Of a stretch of 55,112 bases of DNA, positions 42,413 to 50,505 are shown piece after piece; position 1 is the first letter of the stretch, and each line of letters starts with the position of its first letter. This stretch comes from an uncultured Prevotella sp. GTDB lineage: Bacteria > Bacteroidota > Bacteroidia > Bacteroidales > Bacteroidaceae. Location: positions 1 through 55,112 of the forward strand of contig CAMJWJ010000003.1 in NCBI GenBank assembly GCA_946409435.1, given 5' to 3'. Position numbers and translations under genes: made by a program. Below the pieces are notes generated by a model that was not told the origin of the DNA, searched no databases, and worked only from the letters and a program-made list of their open reading frames with translations.

Positions 42413-45400
42413 ATGAAAAAGCTAAGAACAATTCTTGCCTTCATGGCAGCACTCTGCACCATGTGGGCGACGGCCGCCACAGTGAACATCCCGACAGCGG
42501 ATGACAGTGACATCAGTTGGAACAATGCCACGCTCGGCAATTGTAACACAGAAGGTGACGGAGCCACCATCGGCTCCACACACAACGGCTCTACAGCCAC
42601 GTTTACCCTCTCAAACGCTACGCAGCGGGACTATTACCTGACATTCGCTTCGGGTGCCAGCGGACTGACGGCTACCGTCAGCTGGACATTGACCGACGGC
42701 GGCAGCTACAGCCAAGTGAAGACATTCAACATATCGAACACTGGCTCATGGACCCCTTCCGAGAAGCACGGTGCTTGGTTTACCAATGTCCCTGCCGGCT
42801 CGCTGACTCTCACCATGAAGGTGGAGAGTACCACAGGCAGCTATGCCGGTAACTATGGCAGCCTGGCCGTGCGTACCACCGATGGCATCCTCACCATCCC
42901 AGGAACCATCGACATAGCCACGGGCAGCTACACGGGGGGTGCCCGATTGGAGAACGACGACACCAACGTAGGCTGGGTCAGTAATGGCACTTCGGCCTCC
43001 TACACCTTACGTGTCACCGAGGCTGGTGTCTACAAGATGACCATCCCCATGACAAAATATGGCGACGGTACCATCACCACCACCGTCACTGACGACGAGA
43101 CAGGTACCCAGGAGGCTGCTGGAACGTGGACCATGGTCGCTGCTTCAAACTATGAAGACAAAGACGTGCTCGTTGAGGGCGAGCTGACCACCGGCCAGAA
43201 GACCTTGCGCATGGACTTTGCCACCTCCAGCAGTTTCCTGCTGAACTACAAGAGCTTCACCATGACCCGAGTGGCCGACCACTTTGCACGCATCACCTCG
43301 CTGGCCGTTACGGGACAGACCGTTACAGCTGGCGACGACAGCGACTGGTACTGCCAGCTGCCGGCAGCTATGGACGGCAACGTGACGTTCAGCGTCGGCA
43401 AGACTAACTGCACTGTCAGTGCTACTGCCAAGGATGCCAGCGACAACGCCGTCTCTGTCACCGATAATGGCGACGGCACATTTACTCTCGCACCGCCCGC
43501 TCCCGGCACCAATACTATGGTGACCCTCACGCTCACTCCAGACGCTGGTGCTATGTCGGCTAAGACGGAATACACGCTGAAACTGTTCCGCATTGGCGAG
43601 ATCTCGCTGACAGGTCTGACCATCGACGGCATCAACACACCGTCGCTGCTCACCGGCCTGAACGACACCCAGGCAGCCACCTTCGACAACGTGTTTACCG
43701 CTGTGCCCGAGGTGCAGGCTACCGTCGTTGACGGCAGTGTCATTACCGGCACACCCACCGTCACTGGTACCCAGATTTCCTATGCCCTGCACGCTGAGAT
43801 GGCAGGCAAGACCAAGGACTACACACTGACCCTGAACGGTCTACATATATATAATAAGGTGGAAGGCGACGAGACTGTCAACCTGAAATATACCTCTGAG
43901 GGAAATGATAAAGACAAAAAAATCTGGAGCAACGGCCTCTACAGCCTGTCGCCCGTTGGCGATGGCTGGAGCAACAGTGGTTTTAAGCTGTCGAAGAACG
44001 ATAACCCTTTCATCCTCTCTGTTCCCAGTGATGTCGTGGTGAAGCAGTTTATTATCCATGAGTTCAAAGACAACTACACACCAGGTAGCTTCAATGCCAT
44101 ATCTTCTGACGGCATGACGGCATACGTCCCCTACAAGCACTCTTTCGACAACGTCAACAAGTACGACCTCGTCATCAACCTTGAGGACCATCAGGCCGGC
44201 AAACCCATTCAGTTCAGTTTCACCGATGGCAGTCAGATTACTGGATGGTACGAGCTGACCGTCGAGAAACAGGCCATTACCACTGCACCCGTTGTAACCG
44301 ACCAGCAGGTAACCGTGGTAAACAACCATGCCGTGGTAGCGCTGACTTTCGACCGCGAGATGACCGAGACCACCGCTACCATCAACGGTGGCAACGTGAC
44401 GGCTGAAGGTGGCAGTGCCACACTGTACTTCCCCATCTGGAACCTCAACTACTCGACGGAGTATACGCTGACCATTGCTGCGGGTGCCGCCAAGGACACC
44501 TATAACAACAGCAATGCCGAAGCCATCAACGTGGCCGTCAATACTGCTGCCAAGCCTGTCGTCGAGAAGGCTGCTTACGACTATGTAGTCAGCACCGCCG
44601 CGGAGTTCACGGCTGCCGTAACCGCCGTCAATGCTTCAAACACCAGCGCTTCGGCTGCTCGTAAGACCATCTTCATCAAGAACGGTGACTACGACTTCGG
44701 TGCTACCGAGCAGCGCATCAGCGGCTATAACGTCAGCCTCATCGGCGAGAGCCGCGACGGTGTCGTGCTGCATGGCAACCGCGATGGCATCAGTAACCCT
44801 GTACTCAACTTGCGCGACCGCACAGGTTTCTACCTGCAGGACTTGACCGTCCGCAACGACAAGAACTACGGTCAGGACGACAAGGTTGGTGTGGGTGTTG
44901 CCATCTATGGTGGTGACAAGACGGTGATGAAGAACGTGCGCATGCTCTCCAATCAGGATACGCAGGTGACAGGACACCGTGCCTACTTTGAGAACTGTAA
45001 GATACATGGTACGGTAGACTTCATCTGTGGTGGTGGTGACAACTACTACTGGCAGACCGACCTCGTGTTAGAAGACCGCGGCGGAGACGTCATTGCTGCT
45101 CCGTCTACCAGTGCTTCGTTGAAGTGGGGCTATGTGTTCCAGCAGTGTACCGTCAGTGCAATGGATGGTGCCACAGAGGTGACTGACGGTTCGTGGAACC
45201 TGGGTCGCCCCTGGCAGGATACTCCGCGTTGCTACTATCTGAACACACGAATGAATGTGCTTCCCAGTGACAATGGCTGGGCAAGTATGGGCAATCTGCC
45301 TACTTACTTCTACGAGTATGGCTCTACCGACAAGAACGGCTCGGCCATCGGCCTCAGTAAGCGTGGCAACTCGCCCTCCAGCACCAACGCCTACACGCCC

Positions 45401-46270
45401 GTGCTCACTGCCGAGCAGGCCGCCAAGTTCACCGTAGAGAATGTTTTAGGCGGTACTGACTCTTGGTTGCCTACCGAGCAGACCGTCAGCGTCAGCGCTC
45501 CCACCGTCAGCGTCAGCGGCACCACGCTCAGCTGGACCGACGTAGAGGATGCCCGCTGCTACGTCATCTTCAAGGACGGTCAGTATGTGGCTAACCAGAC
45601 AGCCACCAGCTACGAGATGACTGGCGAAGGTATCTATACCGTTCGCGCAGCCAACCTCTGCGGTGGCCTTGGCGAGGAGTCGTCGGACATTGTTTTCCGC
45701 CGTTCTGTCAAAGCAGGCAACTGGAGCACCGTCGTTGTGCCCTTTGCTGTCAGCGACGTCGAGACGACTTTCGGCACCGGCACAAAGGTCGCCCAGCTGA
45801 CGGGCGTAACGGGTAACACACTGAACTTCAGCAATGTCACCTCGATGAATGCCAACGAGCCTTACATGATTAAGGTTGCAGCCAACTTTGATGCTGCTAT
45901 CCTCAACGGCGCAACCGTCGACTTCGGTACACCAGTCAAGACCGTCGACAACGTTACCTTCCAAGGTGTTTACGAGGGTGGCAACATACCCACAGGAGCC
46001 TTCTTCGTCAGTGGCAACCAGCTCTACCAGGCGCAGGATGCAACCAACACTATCGCTCCCTTCCGTGCCTACTTCACTACGTCTGATCCTGCCAGAGAGC
46101 TGAAGCTTGACTTCGGTGGCGAGACGACAGGAATCAGCGACGCTATGCGTCTAATGAATAATGAACAATTAATAATGAATAATGGCGTCTACGACCTGCA
46201 GGGTCGCCGTGTTGCCCAGCCCACTCGTGGCCTGTACATCGTGAACGGACGTAAGGTATTAGTCCCCTAA
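42413..46270 (+). CDS. Multidomain CE8 pectinesterase
   Basis: CE8 removes methyl esters from pectin. The 1285-residue protein has a signal peptide (to about 21) and two β-sandwich/carbohydrate-binding-like domains (about 22-300). Ig-like segments follow (300-720). The CE8 β-helix spans about 725-1010: SNPVLNLRDRTGFYLQDLTV, the catalytic-region 'SNQDTQVTGHRAYFENCKIHGTVDFICGG' with both Asp residues, and 'SWNLGRPWQDT' with the active-site Arg. The C-terminus carries the 'NWSTVVVPFAV...NEPYMIKV' domain shared with the gene at 4913 and the tail 'VYDLQGRRVAQPTRGLYIVNGRKV'. Inside the tail is MNNEQLIMNN, encoded by an AT-rich repeat that recurs in the downstream regulator. It starts 19 nt after GH3. 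Confidence 0.93.
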   Translation: MKKLRTILAFMAALCTMWATAATVNIPTADDSDISWNNATLGNCNTEGDGATIGSTHNGSTATFTLSNATQRDYYLTFASGASGLTATVSWTLTDGGSYSQVKTFNISNTGSWTPSEKHGAWFTNVPAGSLTLTMKVESTTGSYAGNYGSLAVRTTDGILTIPGTIDIATGSYTGGARLENDDTNVGWVSNGTSASYTLRVTEAGVYKMTIPMTKYGDGTITTTVTDDETGTQEAAGTWTMVAASNYEDKDVLVEGELTTGQKTLRMDFATSSSFLLNYKSFTMTRVADHFARITSLAVTGQTVTAGDDSDWYCQLPAAMDGNVTFSVGKTNCTVSATAKDASDNAVSVTDNGDGTFTLAPPAPGTNTMVTLTLTPDAGAMSAKTEYTLKLFRIGEISLTGLTIDGINTPSLLTGLNDTQAATFDNVFTAVPEVQATVVDGSVITGTPTVTGTQISYALHAEMAGKTKDYTLTLNGLHIYNKVEGDETVNLKYTSEGNDKDKKIWSNGLYSLSPVGDGWSNSGFKLSKNDNPFILSVPSDVVVKQFIIHEFKDNYTPGSFNAISSDGMTAYVPYKHSFDNVNKYDLVINLEDHQAGKPIQFSFTDGSQITGWYELTVEKQAITTAPVVTDQQVTVVNNHAVVALTFDREMTETTATINGGNVTAEGGSATLYFPIWNLNYSTEYTLTIAAGAAKDTYNNSNAEAINVAVNTAAKPVVEKAAYDYVVSTAAEFTAAVTAVNASNTSASAARKTIFIKNGDYDFGATEQRISGYNVSLIGESRDGVVLHGNRDGISNPVLNLRDRTGFYLQDLTVRNDKNYGQDDKVGVGVAIYGGDKTVMKNVRMLSNQDTQVTGHRAYFENCKIHGTVDFICGGGDNYYWQTDLVLEDRGGDVIAAPSTSASLKWGYVFQQCTVSAMDGATEVTDGSWNLGRPWQDTPRCYYLNTRMNVLPSDNGWASMGNLPTYFYEYGSTDKNGSAIGLSKRGNSPSSTNAYTPVLTAEQAAKFTVENVLGGTDSWLPTEQTVSVSAPTVSVSGTTLSWTDVEDARCYVIFKDGQYVANQTATSYEMTGEGIYTVRAANLCGGLGEESSDIVFRRSVKAGNWSTVVVPFAVSDVETTFGTGTKVAQLTGVTGNTLNFSNVTSMNANEPYMIKVAANFDAAILNGATVDFGTPVKTVDNVTFQGVYEGGNIPTGAFFVSGNQLYQAQDATNTIAPFRAYFTTSDPARELKLDFGGETTGISDAMRLMNNEQLIMNNGVYDLQGRRVAQPTRGLYIVNGRKVLVP
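46123..46192 (+). repeat. 70-bp repeat, copy in the pectinesterase tail
   Basis: The 70 bases starting GACGACAGGAATCAGC are identical to 48568-48637. Here they are in frame and form a natural part of the C-terminal tail. Confidence 0.92.
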
Positions 46271-46285
46271 AAAAAAGAAAAGACA

Positions 46286-46438
46286 ATGAAGAAGACATAT
46301 TTTATTCCGTCCATGGACGTTGTAGTATTGAGTGCTGGCATCAGTCTGATGACAGGCAGCCACACCCTTGGCTTGGATGACCTGCCCAATGCCTCTTTCT
46401 ATGACCCTCAGCCAGGGTCAGGACTTATAGCCGACTGA
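46286..46438 (+). CDS. Small MKKxYxxP-type peptide, copy 3 (not in ORF track)
   Basis: This 50-residue peptide was too short for the ORF track. It begins MKKTYFIPSMDVVVLSAG and ends PQPGSGLIAD. It shares the MKKxYxxPxM start, an SLMTGS segment and a PGS near the end with the peptides at 205 and 6124, but is more divergent. It starts 15 nt after the pectinesterase stop, so it is the last gene of the GH3-pectinesterase operon, and a strong terminator follows at 46475. Function unknown. Its position after a tail-bearing secreted protein repeats the arrangement at 6124. Confidence 0.6.
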   Translation: MKKTYFIPSMDVVVLSAGISLMTGSHTLGLDDLPNASFYDPQPGSGLIAD

Positions 46439-46474
46439 CGCTACAGGCAGATACGTATATAGAGACCTGAAGAG

Positions 46475-46529
46475 ACAGGAGTACCGGACTGAATACAGAA
46501 CCGGTATTCCTGTTTTTTGTTTTTTTTCG
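46475..46529 (+). terminator. Intrinsic terminator of the GH3-pectinesterase-peptide operon
   Basis: ACAGGAGTACCGG pairs with CCGGTATTCCTGT (one mismatch) around a 13-nt loop, followed by TTTTTGTTTTTTTT. It ends the operon 36 nt after the peptide stop. Confidence 0.88.
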
Positions 46530-46562
46530 TGCAGACAGTAGTGCATTTACAGGAATATTTAA

Positions 46563-46570
46563 TATATTTG
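46563..46570 (+). promoter_or_regulatory. TATATTTG promoter box for the hybrid regulator
   Basis: TATATTTG matches TAnnTTTG; the ATG at 46594 is 23 nt downstream. No TTTG is found at the expected upstream distance. Confidence 0.6.
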
Positions 46571-46593
46571 CAGTCGCAAAATAACGAAAACGT

Positions 46594-48606
46594 ATGAAAC
46601 GGATACTACTGTCGACCTTCGTATACGTGCTGCTGGTATCACCCACAGCTGCCCAGTCGGGCAATTACTTCATGCGCACATTCACCGTGCACGACGGAAT
46701 GCCAGCCAACCTCATATCGGGCATGAAGCAGGACAGCCGCGGACTGATGTGGATAGCTACATGGAACGGACTGTGCTGTTACGACGGCTATAAATTCACC
46801 TCTTTCCGGGGTGGAGAACGTGGCACCGACGATGCCCTGTCGTCCAATCGTATAGCCATGATTCAGCCCGACAGCCGTGACAACATTTGGGTGCGTACCT
46901 ACGATGGTGGGCTGTACCTGTTCGACACGCGGCAGTGTCGTTTTACCAATGTCGGCCGATTGGTAGAGCAGCGTTTCGGCCAGCCGCTACAGCCCCGTAA
47001 TATGTATGCCCTGCCGTCAGGACATACATGGATAACCGACGAGCACGGCCGGCTCAATCTGCGTATAGACGACCGTTATCCTACTGACGTGGCACGCATG
47101 GAGGTGATAGGCACGGAGAAGTATCCTATCATCGGCCACTACATTCGTAAGGTGGAGTGTGACGACAAGGGGCGAGAATGGATTGTCACCGACAGCTGCC
47201 GTATGCTGTATGGCACCCGTCAGTGCAGGCCTTATAGCAGGCGTGACACCGCAACGGTCGTAGACAGCGCGCTGGCACGGCGGATGGCAATATGCGGTCT
47301 GCACCGCAGTGACAACGCCAAATACTACGTTGACCGTCAGGGTAACCTTTGGTTCACGTCGTCGCGTGGACTTTCGCTGGTCACGTTTCGTGACAACCAT
47401 TTCAGCGAGTTGCCTGTTGTAGCCGGTCAGCAGACGCGCTCGCTGCTCTGCAGGCGCGACGGCAGCCTCTGGGCAGGCAGCAACGACGGACGCGTCGCTA
47501 TCTATAGCCATGGACAGCTGTCATGGCTTGACGCCACAGGCCACGTCAGCCGCCAGCCGGTACGCTTTGCCGACCGCATCTATGCCCTCTACGAAGACTC
47601 ACGCGGCACGGTATGGATAGGTACCAAGGGGCACGGACTCTACAGCGTCGGTGCAGGGGGCGCCGTCGGTCACTACCTTCCCTCGGCCGACCGCTATTCC
47701 CTGAGCCACGATGCCGTCTATGCCATCGCCGAGGATGCCATGGGGCGCGTATGGATAGGCACCTTTGGCGGCGGGCTGAACATTGCCGTACGGCAGGCTG
47801 ACGGCTCGCTGCGATTCCTGCACGACGGCAACGAGCTGAAGGGTTACCCGAAGAGGGAGTTTCGGAAGATACGCCGGCTGACCTTCGACGGCCACGGCCG
47901 TGCGCTGATCTCCACAACGTCGGGGCTGGTGACGTGTGATGCCCGCCGGCAACCCGCCGACATGGCGTTCTACACCACAGGACACCGACCCGCCGACAGC
48001 CTCTCGCTCTACAGCAGCGACGTGATGCAGACGCTGGTCGGCAGCGACGGCACCGTATACGTTGCCACACTGGGCGGCGGCATACAGCGGATAGCCGACG
48101 ACCAGCTGCTGAAGGGCGAGCTGGCCATGCAGACCGTAGAGCCGCTGAACGCGACGGCCGTCAACGCGCTGGCCATGGCGGAAGACCGTCAGGGCAACGT
48201 GTGGATAGTCCGCGAGAGCGGCATAGAGTGCTACCTGCCCCGACAGCAACAGCTGATGCTGTTTGGCCGCAGCAGTCTGCCCAACGCGATGGAGACCACC
48301 GACGCGATGCCCGTTGCCGACAGCAGTGGGCGACTGTGGGTCGGTACGCTGGGCGGCGTGCTGGCGTTTCGTTCTGCCGCCATCCACAAGAGCCGTTTCC
48401 GTCCCGACATTGTGTTCACCAGTGTGCAGTATCAGGGCGAGCGGACTGTTCACCCGCTGCTCAGCCGTAGCGTGCTGACGGTACTGCCCGACGAGCGTAA
48501 CCTGACGGTCAGCTTTGCTGCCCTGGACTACGAGGACAACAGCATGCTGCAGTATGCCTACAAGACCGACGACAGGAATCAGCGACGCTATGCGTCTAAT
48601 GAATAA
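46594..48606 (+). CDS. Hybrid two-component sensor, N-terminal part only (interrupted)
   Basis: This is the extracellular sensor of a hybrid two-component system regulator. A signal peptide (MKRILLSTFVYVLLVSPTAAQ) leads into a β-propeller of 'reg_prop' units such as GLMWIATWNGLCCYDGYKF, NIWVRTYDGGLYLFDTR, VWIGTKGHGLYSV, VWIGTFGGGLNIAV and LWVGTLGGVLAF. The start of a Y_Y_Y domain follows (LTVSFAALDYEDNSMLQYAYKTDD). The reading frame then enters the 70-bp repeat and stops (YASNE). Membrane segment, histidine kinase, ATPase and receiver domains (about 500 residues) are missing. An AraC domain that belongs with it continues in another frame at 48590. The neighbouring pectinesterase suggests pectin fragments as the original signal. 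The break may be real or an assembly error. Confidence 0.85.
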   Translation: MKRILLSTFVYVLLVSPTAAQSGNYFMRTFTVHDGMPANLISGMKQDSRGLMWIATWNGLCCYDGYKFTSFRGGERGTDDALSSNRIAMIQPDSRDNIWVRTYDGGLYLFDTRQCRFTNVGRLVEQRFGQPLQPRNMYALPSGHTWITDEHGRLNLRIDDRYPTDVARMEVIGTEKYPIIGHYIRKVECDDKGREWIVTDSCRMLYGTRQCRPYSRRDTATVVDSALARRMAICGLHRSDNAKYYVDRQGNLWFTSSRGLSLVTFRDNHFSELPVVAGQQTRSLLCRRDGSLWAGSNDGRVAIYSHGQLSWLDATGHVSRQPVRFADRIYALYEDSRGTVWIGTKGHGLYSVGAGGAVGHYLPSADRYSLSHDAVYAIAEDAMGRVWIGTFGGGLNIAVRQADGSLRFLHDGNELKGYPKREFRKIRRLTFDGHGRALISTTSGLVTCDARRQPADMAFYTTGHRPADSLSLYSSDVMQTLVGSDGTVYVATLGGGIQRIADDQLLKGELAMQTVEPLNATAVNALAMAEDRQGNVWIVRESGIECYLPRQQQLMLFGRSSLPNAMETTDAMPVADSSGRLWVGTLGGVLAFRSAAIHKSRFRPDIVFTSVQYQGERTVHPLLSRSVLTVLPDERNLTVSFAALDYEDNSMLQYAYKTDDRNQRRYASNE

Positions 48607-48637
48607 TGAACAATTAATAATGAATAATGGCGTCTAC
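48568..48637 (+). repeat. 70-bp repeat, copy inside the broken hybrid regulator
   Basis: Identical to 46123-46192 over 70 bases. It joins the middle of the Y_Y_Y domain to the region just before the AraC domain and shifts the frame. Confidence 0.92.
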
Positions 48638-49102
48638 AAGCTGCAGCAGTCGCTGGCCGACGGCAACAGCCACGACGGCTCGGAGCATGAGCCAGAGGCC
48701 GACGGACGCTGGGCGGCGACGGCAGCGCGTCGGCGCTGGCAGTACACCTACACGCTAAAAGAGCCGGAGATTGTGGATGCCGACGAGGTGATGATGAACC
48801 AGCTGATGCAGTTTATCGAGCAGCGCATCGGCGACGAGGAGCTGAAGGTCGACGAGATGGCCGAGGCCGTCAACATGAGCCGCACGGTGTTCTACGGTAG
48901 GGTACGCAGCCTGGTGGGCATGTCGCCGAGCGACTTCCTGCGTAGTGTGCGCATGCAGCGCGCCACGCAACTGCTGGTGCACAGCCGTATGGCCGTTGCC
49001 GAGGTGGCCTACGCTGTGGGATTCACCGACCCGAAATATTTCAGCAAGTGCTTTAAGAAGGACACTGGCTTGACGCCGTCGGAGTATCGTGCACGAGGAT
49101 AG
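48590..49102 (+). CDS. Hybrid two-component regulator, C-terminal AraC DNA-binding fragment
   Basis: From the in-frame ATG at 48590 (others at 48599 and 48620) this reads MRLMNNEQLIMNNGVYKLQQ. A linker follows (DGRWAATAARRRWQYT), then an AraC-type double helix-turn-helix (LKVDEMAEAVNMSRTVFYGRVRSLVGMSPSDFLRSVRMQR, MAVAEVAYAVGFTDPKYFSKCFKKDTGLTPSEYR). Such a domain normally ends a hybrid two-component regulator after the receiver, so this is the missing end of the gene at 46594. The codons before the linker belong to the pectinesterase-type tail. If expressed alone it would be an unregulated DNA-binding protein. The upstream part of the track ORF (from 48515) is out-of-frame noise. Confidence 0.8.
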   Translation: MRLMNNEQLIMNNGVYKLQQSLADGNSHDGSEHEPEADGRWAATAARRRWQYTYTLKEPEIVDADEVMMNQLMQFIEQRIGDEELKVDEMAEAVNMSRTVFYGRVRSLVGMSPSDFLRSVRMQRATQLLVHSRMAVAEVAYAVGFTDPKYFSKCFKKDTGLTPSEYRARG

Positions 49103-49124
49103 TGTGTTTCAAGGGGGGTAGCGC

Positions 49125-50039
49125 CTACCTCCGCATGTTACGCGGGTGGTGCTGTAGTATCTGTTGGCGCAGCGTCGACATGTCGATGTGGGTGTAGATC
49201 TCGGTGGTCGCCGTATCATTAAAAAACAGCAGGGCTTGGATGACACGCAGGTCGGCGCCGCCCTCAAGCAGGGCCGTGGCAAACGAGTGGCGCAGCGTGT
49301 GGGGCGAGATGGTCTTGGCGATACCGGCCTCGACGGCCTGCCGCTTGATCATGATGAGTATCATGACGCGCGTCAGGTGGGCGCCCCGACGGTTCAGGAA
49401 GACGTAGTCCTCCTCGCCGGGCTTGATGGTCATCTGGCTGCGGTCCATGAACCAGTAGTCCAGCTCCTTGATGGCCCGTGGCGAGATGGGCACCAGCCGC
49501 TCCTTCGACCCCTTGCCCAGCACGCGGACGTACTGCTCGTCGAGATAGAGGTCGGAGAGCTTCAGGTTGACCAGCTCGCTGACACGCAGTCCGCAGGAGA
49601 AGAGCACCTCGACGATGGCACGGTTGCGCTGACCCTCCCACTTCGAGAGGTCGATGCTCTGCTCCAGCATGTCTACCTCCTCGACGGACAGCACCTCGGG
49701 CAGGTGCTCGCCCAGCACGGGCGACTCGAGCAGCTCGCTGGGGTCGTCGGTGCGGTAGCCGTCGAGCTGGAGGAAGCGGAAGAAGGAGCGCACGCCGCTC
49801 AGGATGCGACACTGCGAACGGGGACCTACCCCGATGTCGTGCAGCGAGGCGGCAAAGTGCTGCAGGTCCTCCAGCCCGACATCCAGCACGTGCTTGTCTT
49901 CGTCGGCCAGATAGCTGAGCAGCTTCTGCACGTCACGCTGGTAAGCCTCCAGCGTGTTCGGCGAGAAACCACGCTGCAGTTTCAGGTATCTGAGGTAGCT
50001 GCGCGTAATATTTGACGGCGTTTTCTTGTCTGTTTCCAT
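49125..50039 (-). CDS. xerD: Tyrosine recombinase XerD (sequence corrupted by adapter)
   Basis: XerD resolves chromosome dimers with XerC at dif. The ATG at 50039 (METDKKTPSNITRSYLRYLKLQRG) gives about 304 residues, the family norm. The N-terminal SAM-like domain is followed by the catalytic residues Arg (FSCGLRVSELVNL), Lys (GKGSKERLVPI), HxxR (PHTLRHSFAT) and Tyr (TTEIYTHID). The usual 'LLGHxxIxTTEIYTH' reads LLFFNDTATTEIYTH, losing the catalytic Gly-His. The bases there are an exact match to the Illumina P5 oligonucleotide preceded by T residues, so the change is a technical artefact and the real protein is probably intact. XerC/XerD naming rests on similarity; another Xer-type recombinase is possible. 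Confidence 0.88.
   Translation of the reverse strand: METDKKTPSNITRSYLRYLKLQRGFSPNTLEAYQRDVQKLLSYLADEDKHVLDVGLEDLQHFAASLHDIGVGPRSQCRILSGVRSFFRFLQLDGYRTDDPSELLESPVLGEHLPEVLSVEEVDMLEQSIDLSKWEGQRNRAIVEVLFSCGLRVSELVNLKLSDLYLDEQYVRVLGKGSKERLVPISPRAIKELDYWFMDRSQMTIKPGEEDYVFLNRRGAHLTRVMILIMIKRQAVEAGIAKTISPHTLRHSFATALLEGGADLRVIQALLFFNDTATTEIYTHIDMSTLRQQILQHHPRNMRR
49192..49220 (-). other. Illumina P5 adapter sequence within xerD
   Basis: On the minus strand these 29 bases begin AATGATACGGCGACCACCGA and match the whole P5 sequence used in Illumina libraries. They are preceded by TTTTTT like the flow-cell oligonucleotide. The conserved ACCACCGAGATCTACAC of the gene shares the primer's 3' end, which would explain mispriming at this spot. 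Confidence 0.95.
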
Positions 50040-50048
50040 TTTATTTAT

Positions 50049-50068
50049 TACTTTTGCCTGCAAAATTA
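50049..50068. promoter_or_regulatory. Overlapping divergent promoter boxes of xerD and aroQ
   Basis: TACTTTTG (50049-50056, plus) and CAAAATTA (50061-50068, TAATTTTG on minus) lie four bases apart in the 46-bp gap between the two divergent start codons. The predicted start site of each promoter falls close to or inside the other's box. Confidence 0.6.
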
Positions 50069-50085
50069 ATAAAAATCGCTGAATT

Positions 50086-50505
50086 ATGAAAATAATTATC
50101 ATGAATGGTCCCAATCTGAACCTGCTGGGCGTCCGCGAACCGGGCATCTACGGGTCGTCGTCGTTTGAACAGTACCTGCCTACCCTGCAGGCACGCTACC
50201 CCGACGTGGAGATAGACTACTACCAAAGCAATGTCGAGGGGGAACTGATCAACAAGATGCAGGAGGTGGGCTTTGCCGTCGACGGCATCGTGCTCAACGC
50301 CGGTGCCTACACGCACACCAGCATAGCACTGCACGACTGCATTCGCTCGCTGAAGGCTCCCGTCGTCGAGGTACACATCTCCAACGTCCACCAGCGCGAG
50401 GAGTTCCGCCACCACAGCATGATATCGGCGGCCTGCCTTGGCGTCATCTGCGGATTCGGCCTCGACTCGTATCGGTTGGCTGTGGAGGCTATTATTAACC
50501 AATAG
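50086..50505 (+). CDS. aroQ: Type II 3-dehydroquinate dehydratase
   Basis: AroQ dehydrates 3-dehydroquinate in the shikimate pathway. The 139-residue protein shows the full family pattern: IIIMNGPNLNLLGVREPGIYG with the Asn-Leu-Asn-Leu-Leu active loop (catalytic Tyr in IYG), YYQSNVEGELINKMQ, the substrate-binding LNAGAYTHTSIAL and VEVHISNVHQREEFRHHS with His and Arg, then VICGFGLDSY. Dodecameric cytoplasmic enzyme by family. It diverges from xerD and is followed by a long repeat-filled gap. Confidence 0.95.
   Translation: MKIIIMNGPNLNLLGVREPGIYGSSSFEQYLPTLQARYPDVEIDYYQSNVEGELINKMQEVGFAVDGIVLNAGAYTHTSIALHDCIRSLKAPVVEVHISNVHQREEFRHHSMISAACLGVICGFGLDSYRLAVEAIINQ

Noticed and set aside
49125-50039. 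Recombinase with a novel catalytic variant (LLFFNDTATTEIYT)
   Set aside because: The replaced residues coincide exactly with the Illumina P5 sequence, so this is technical and not a new active site.
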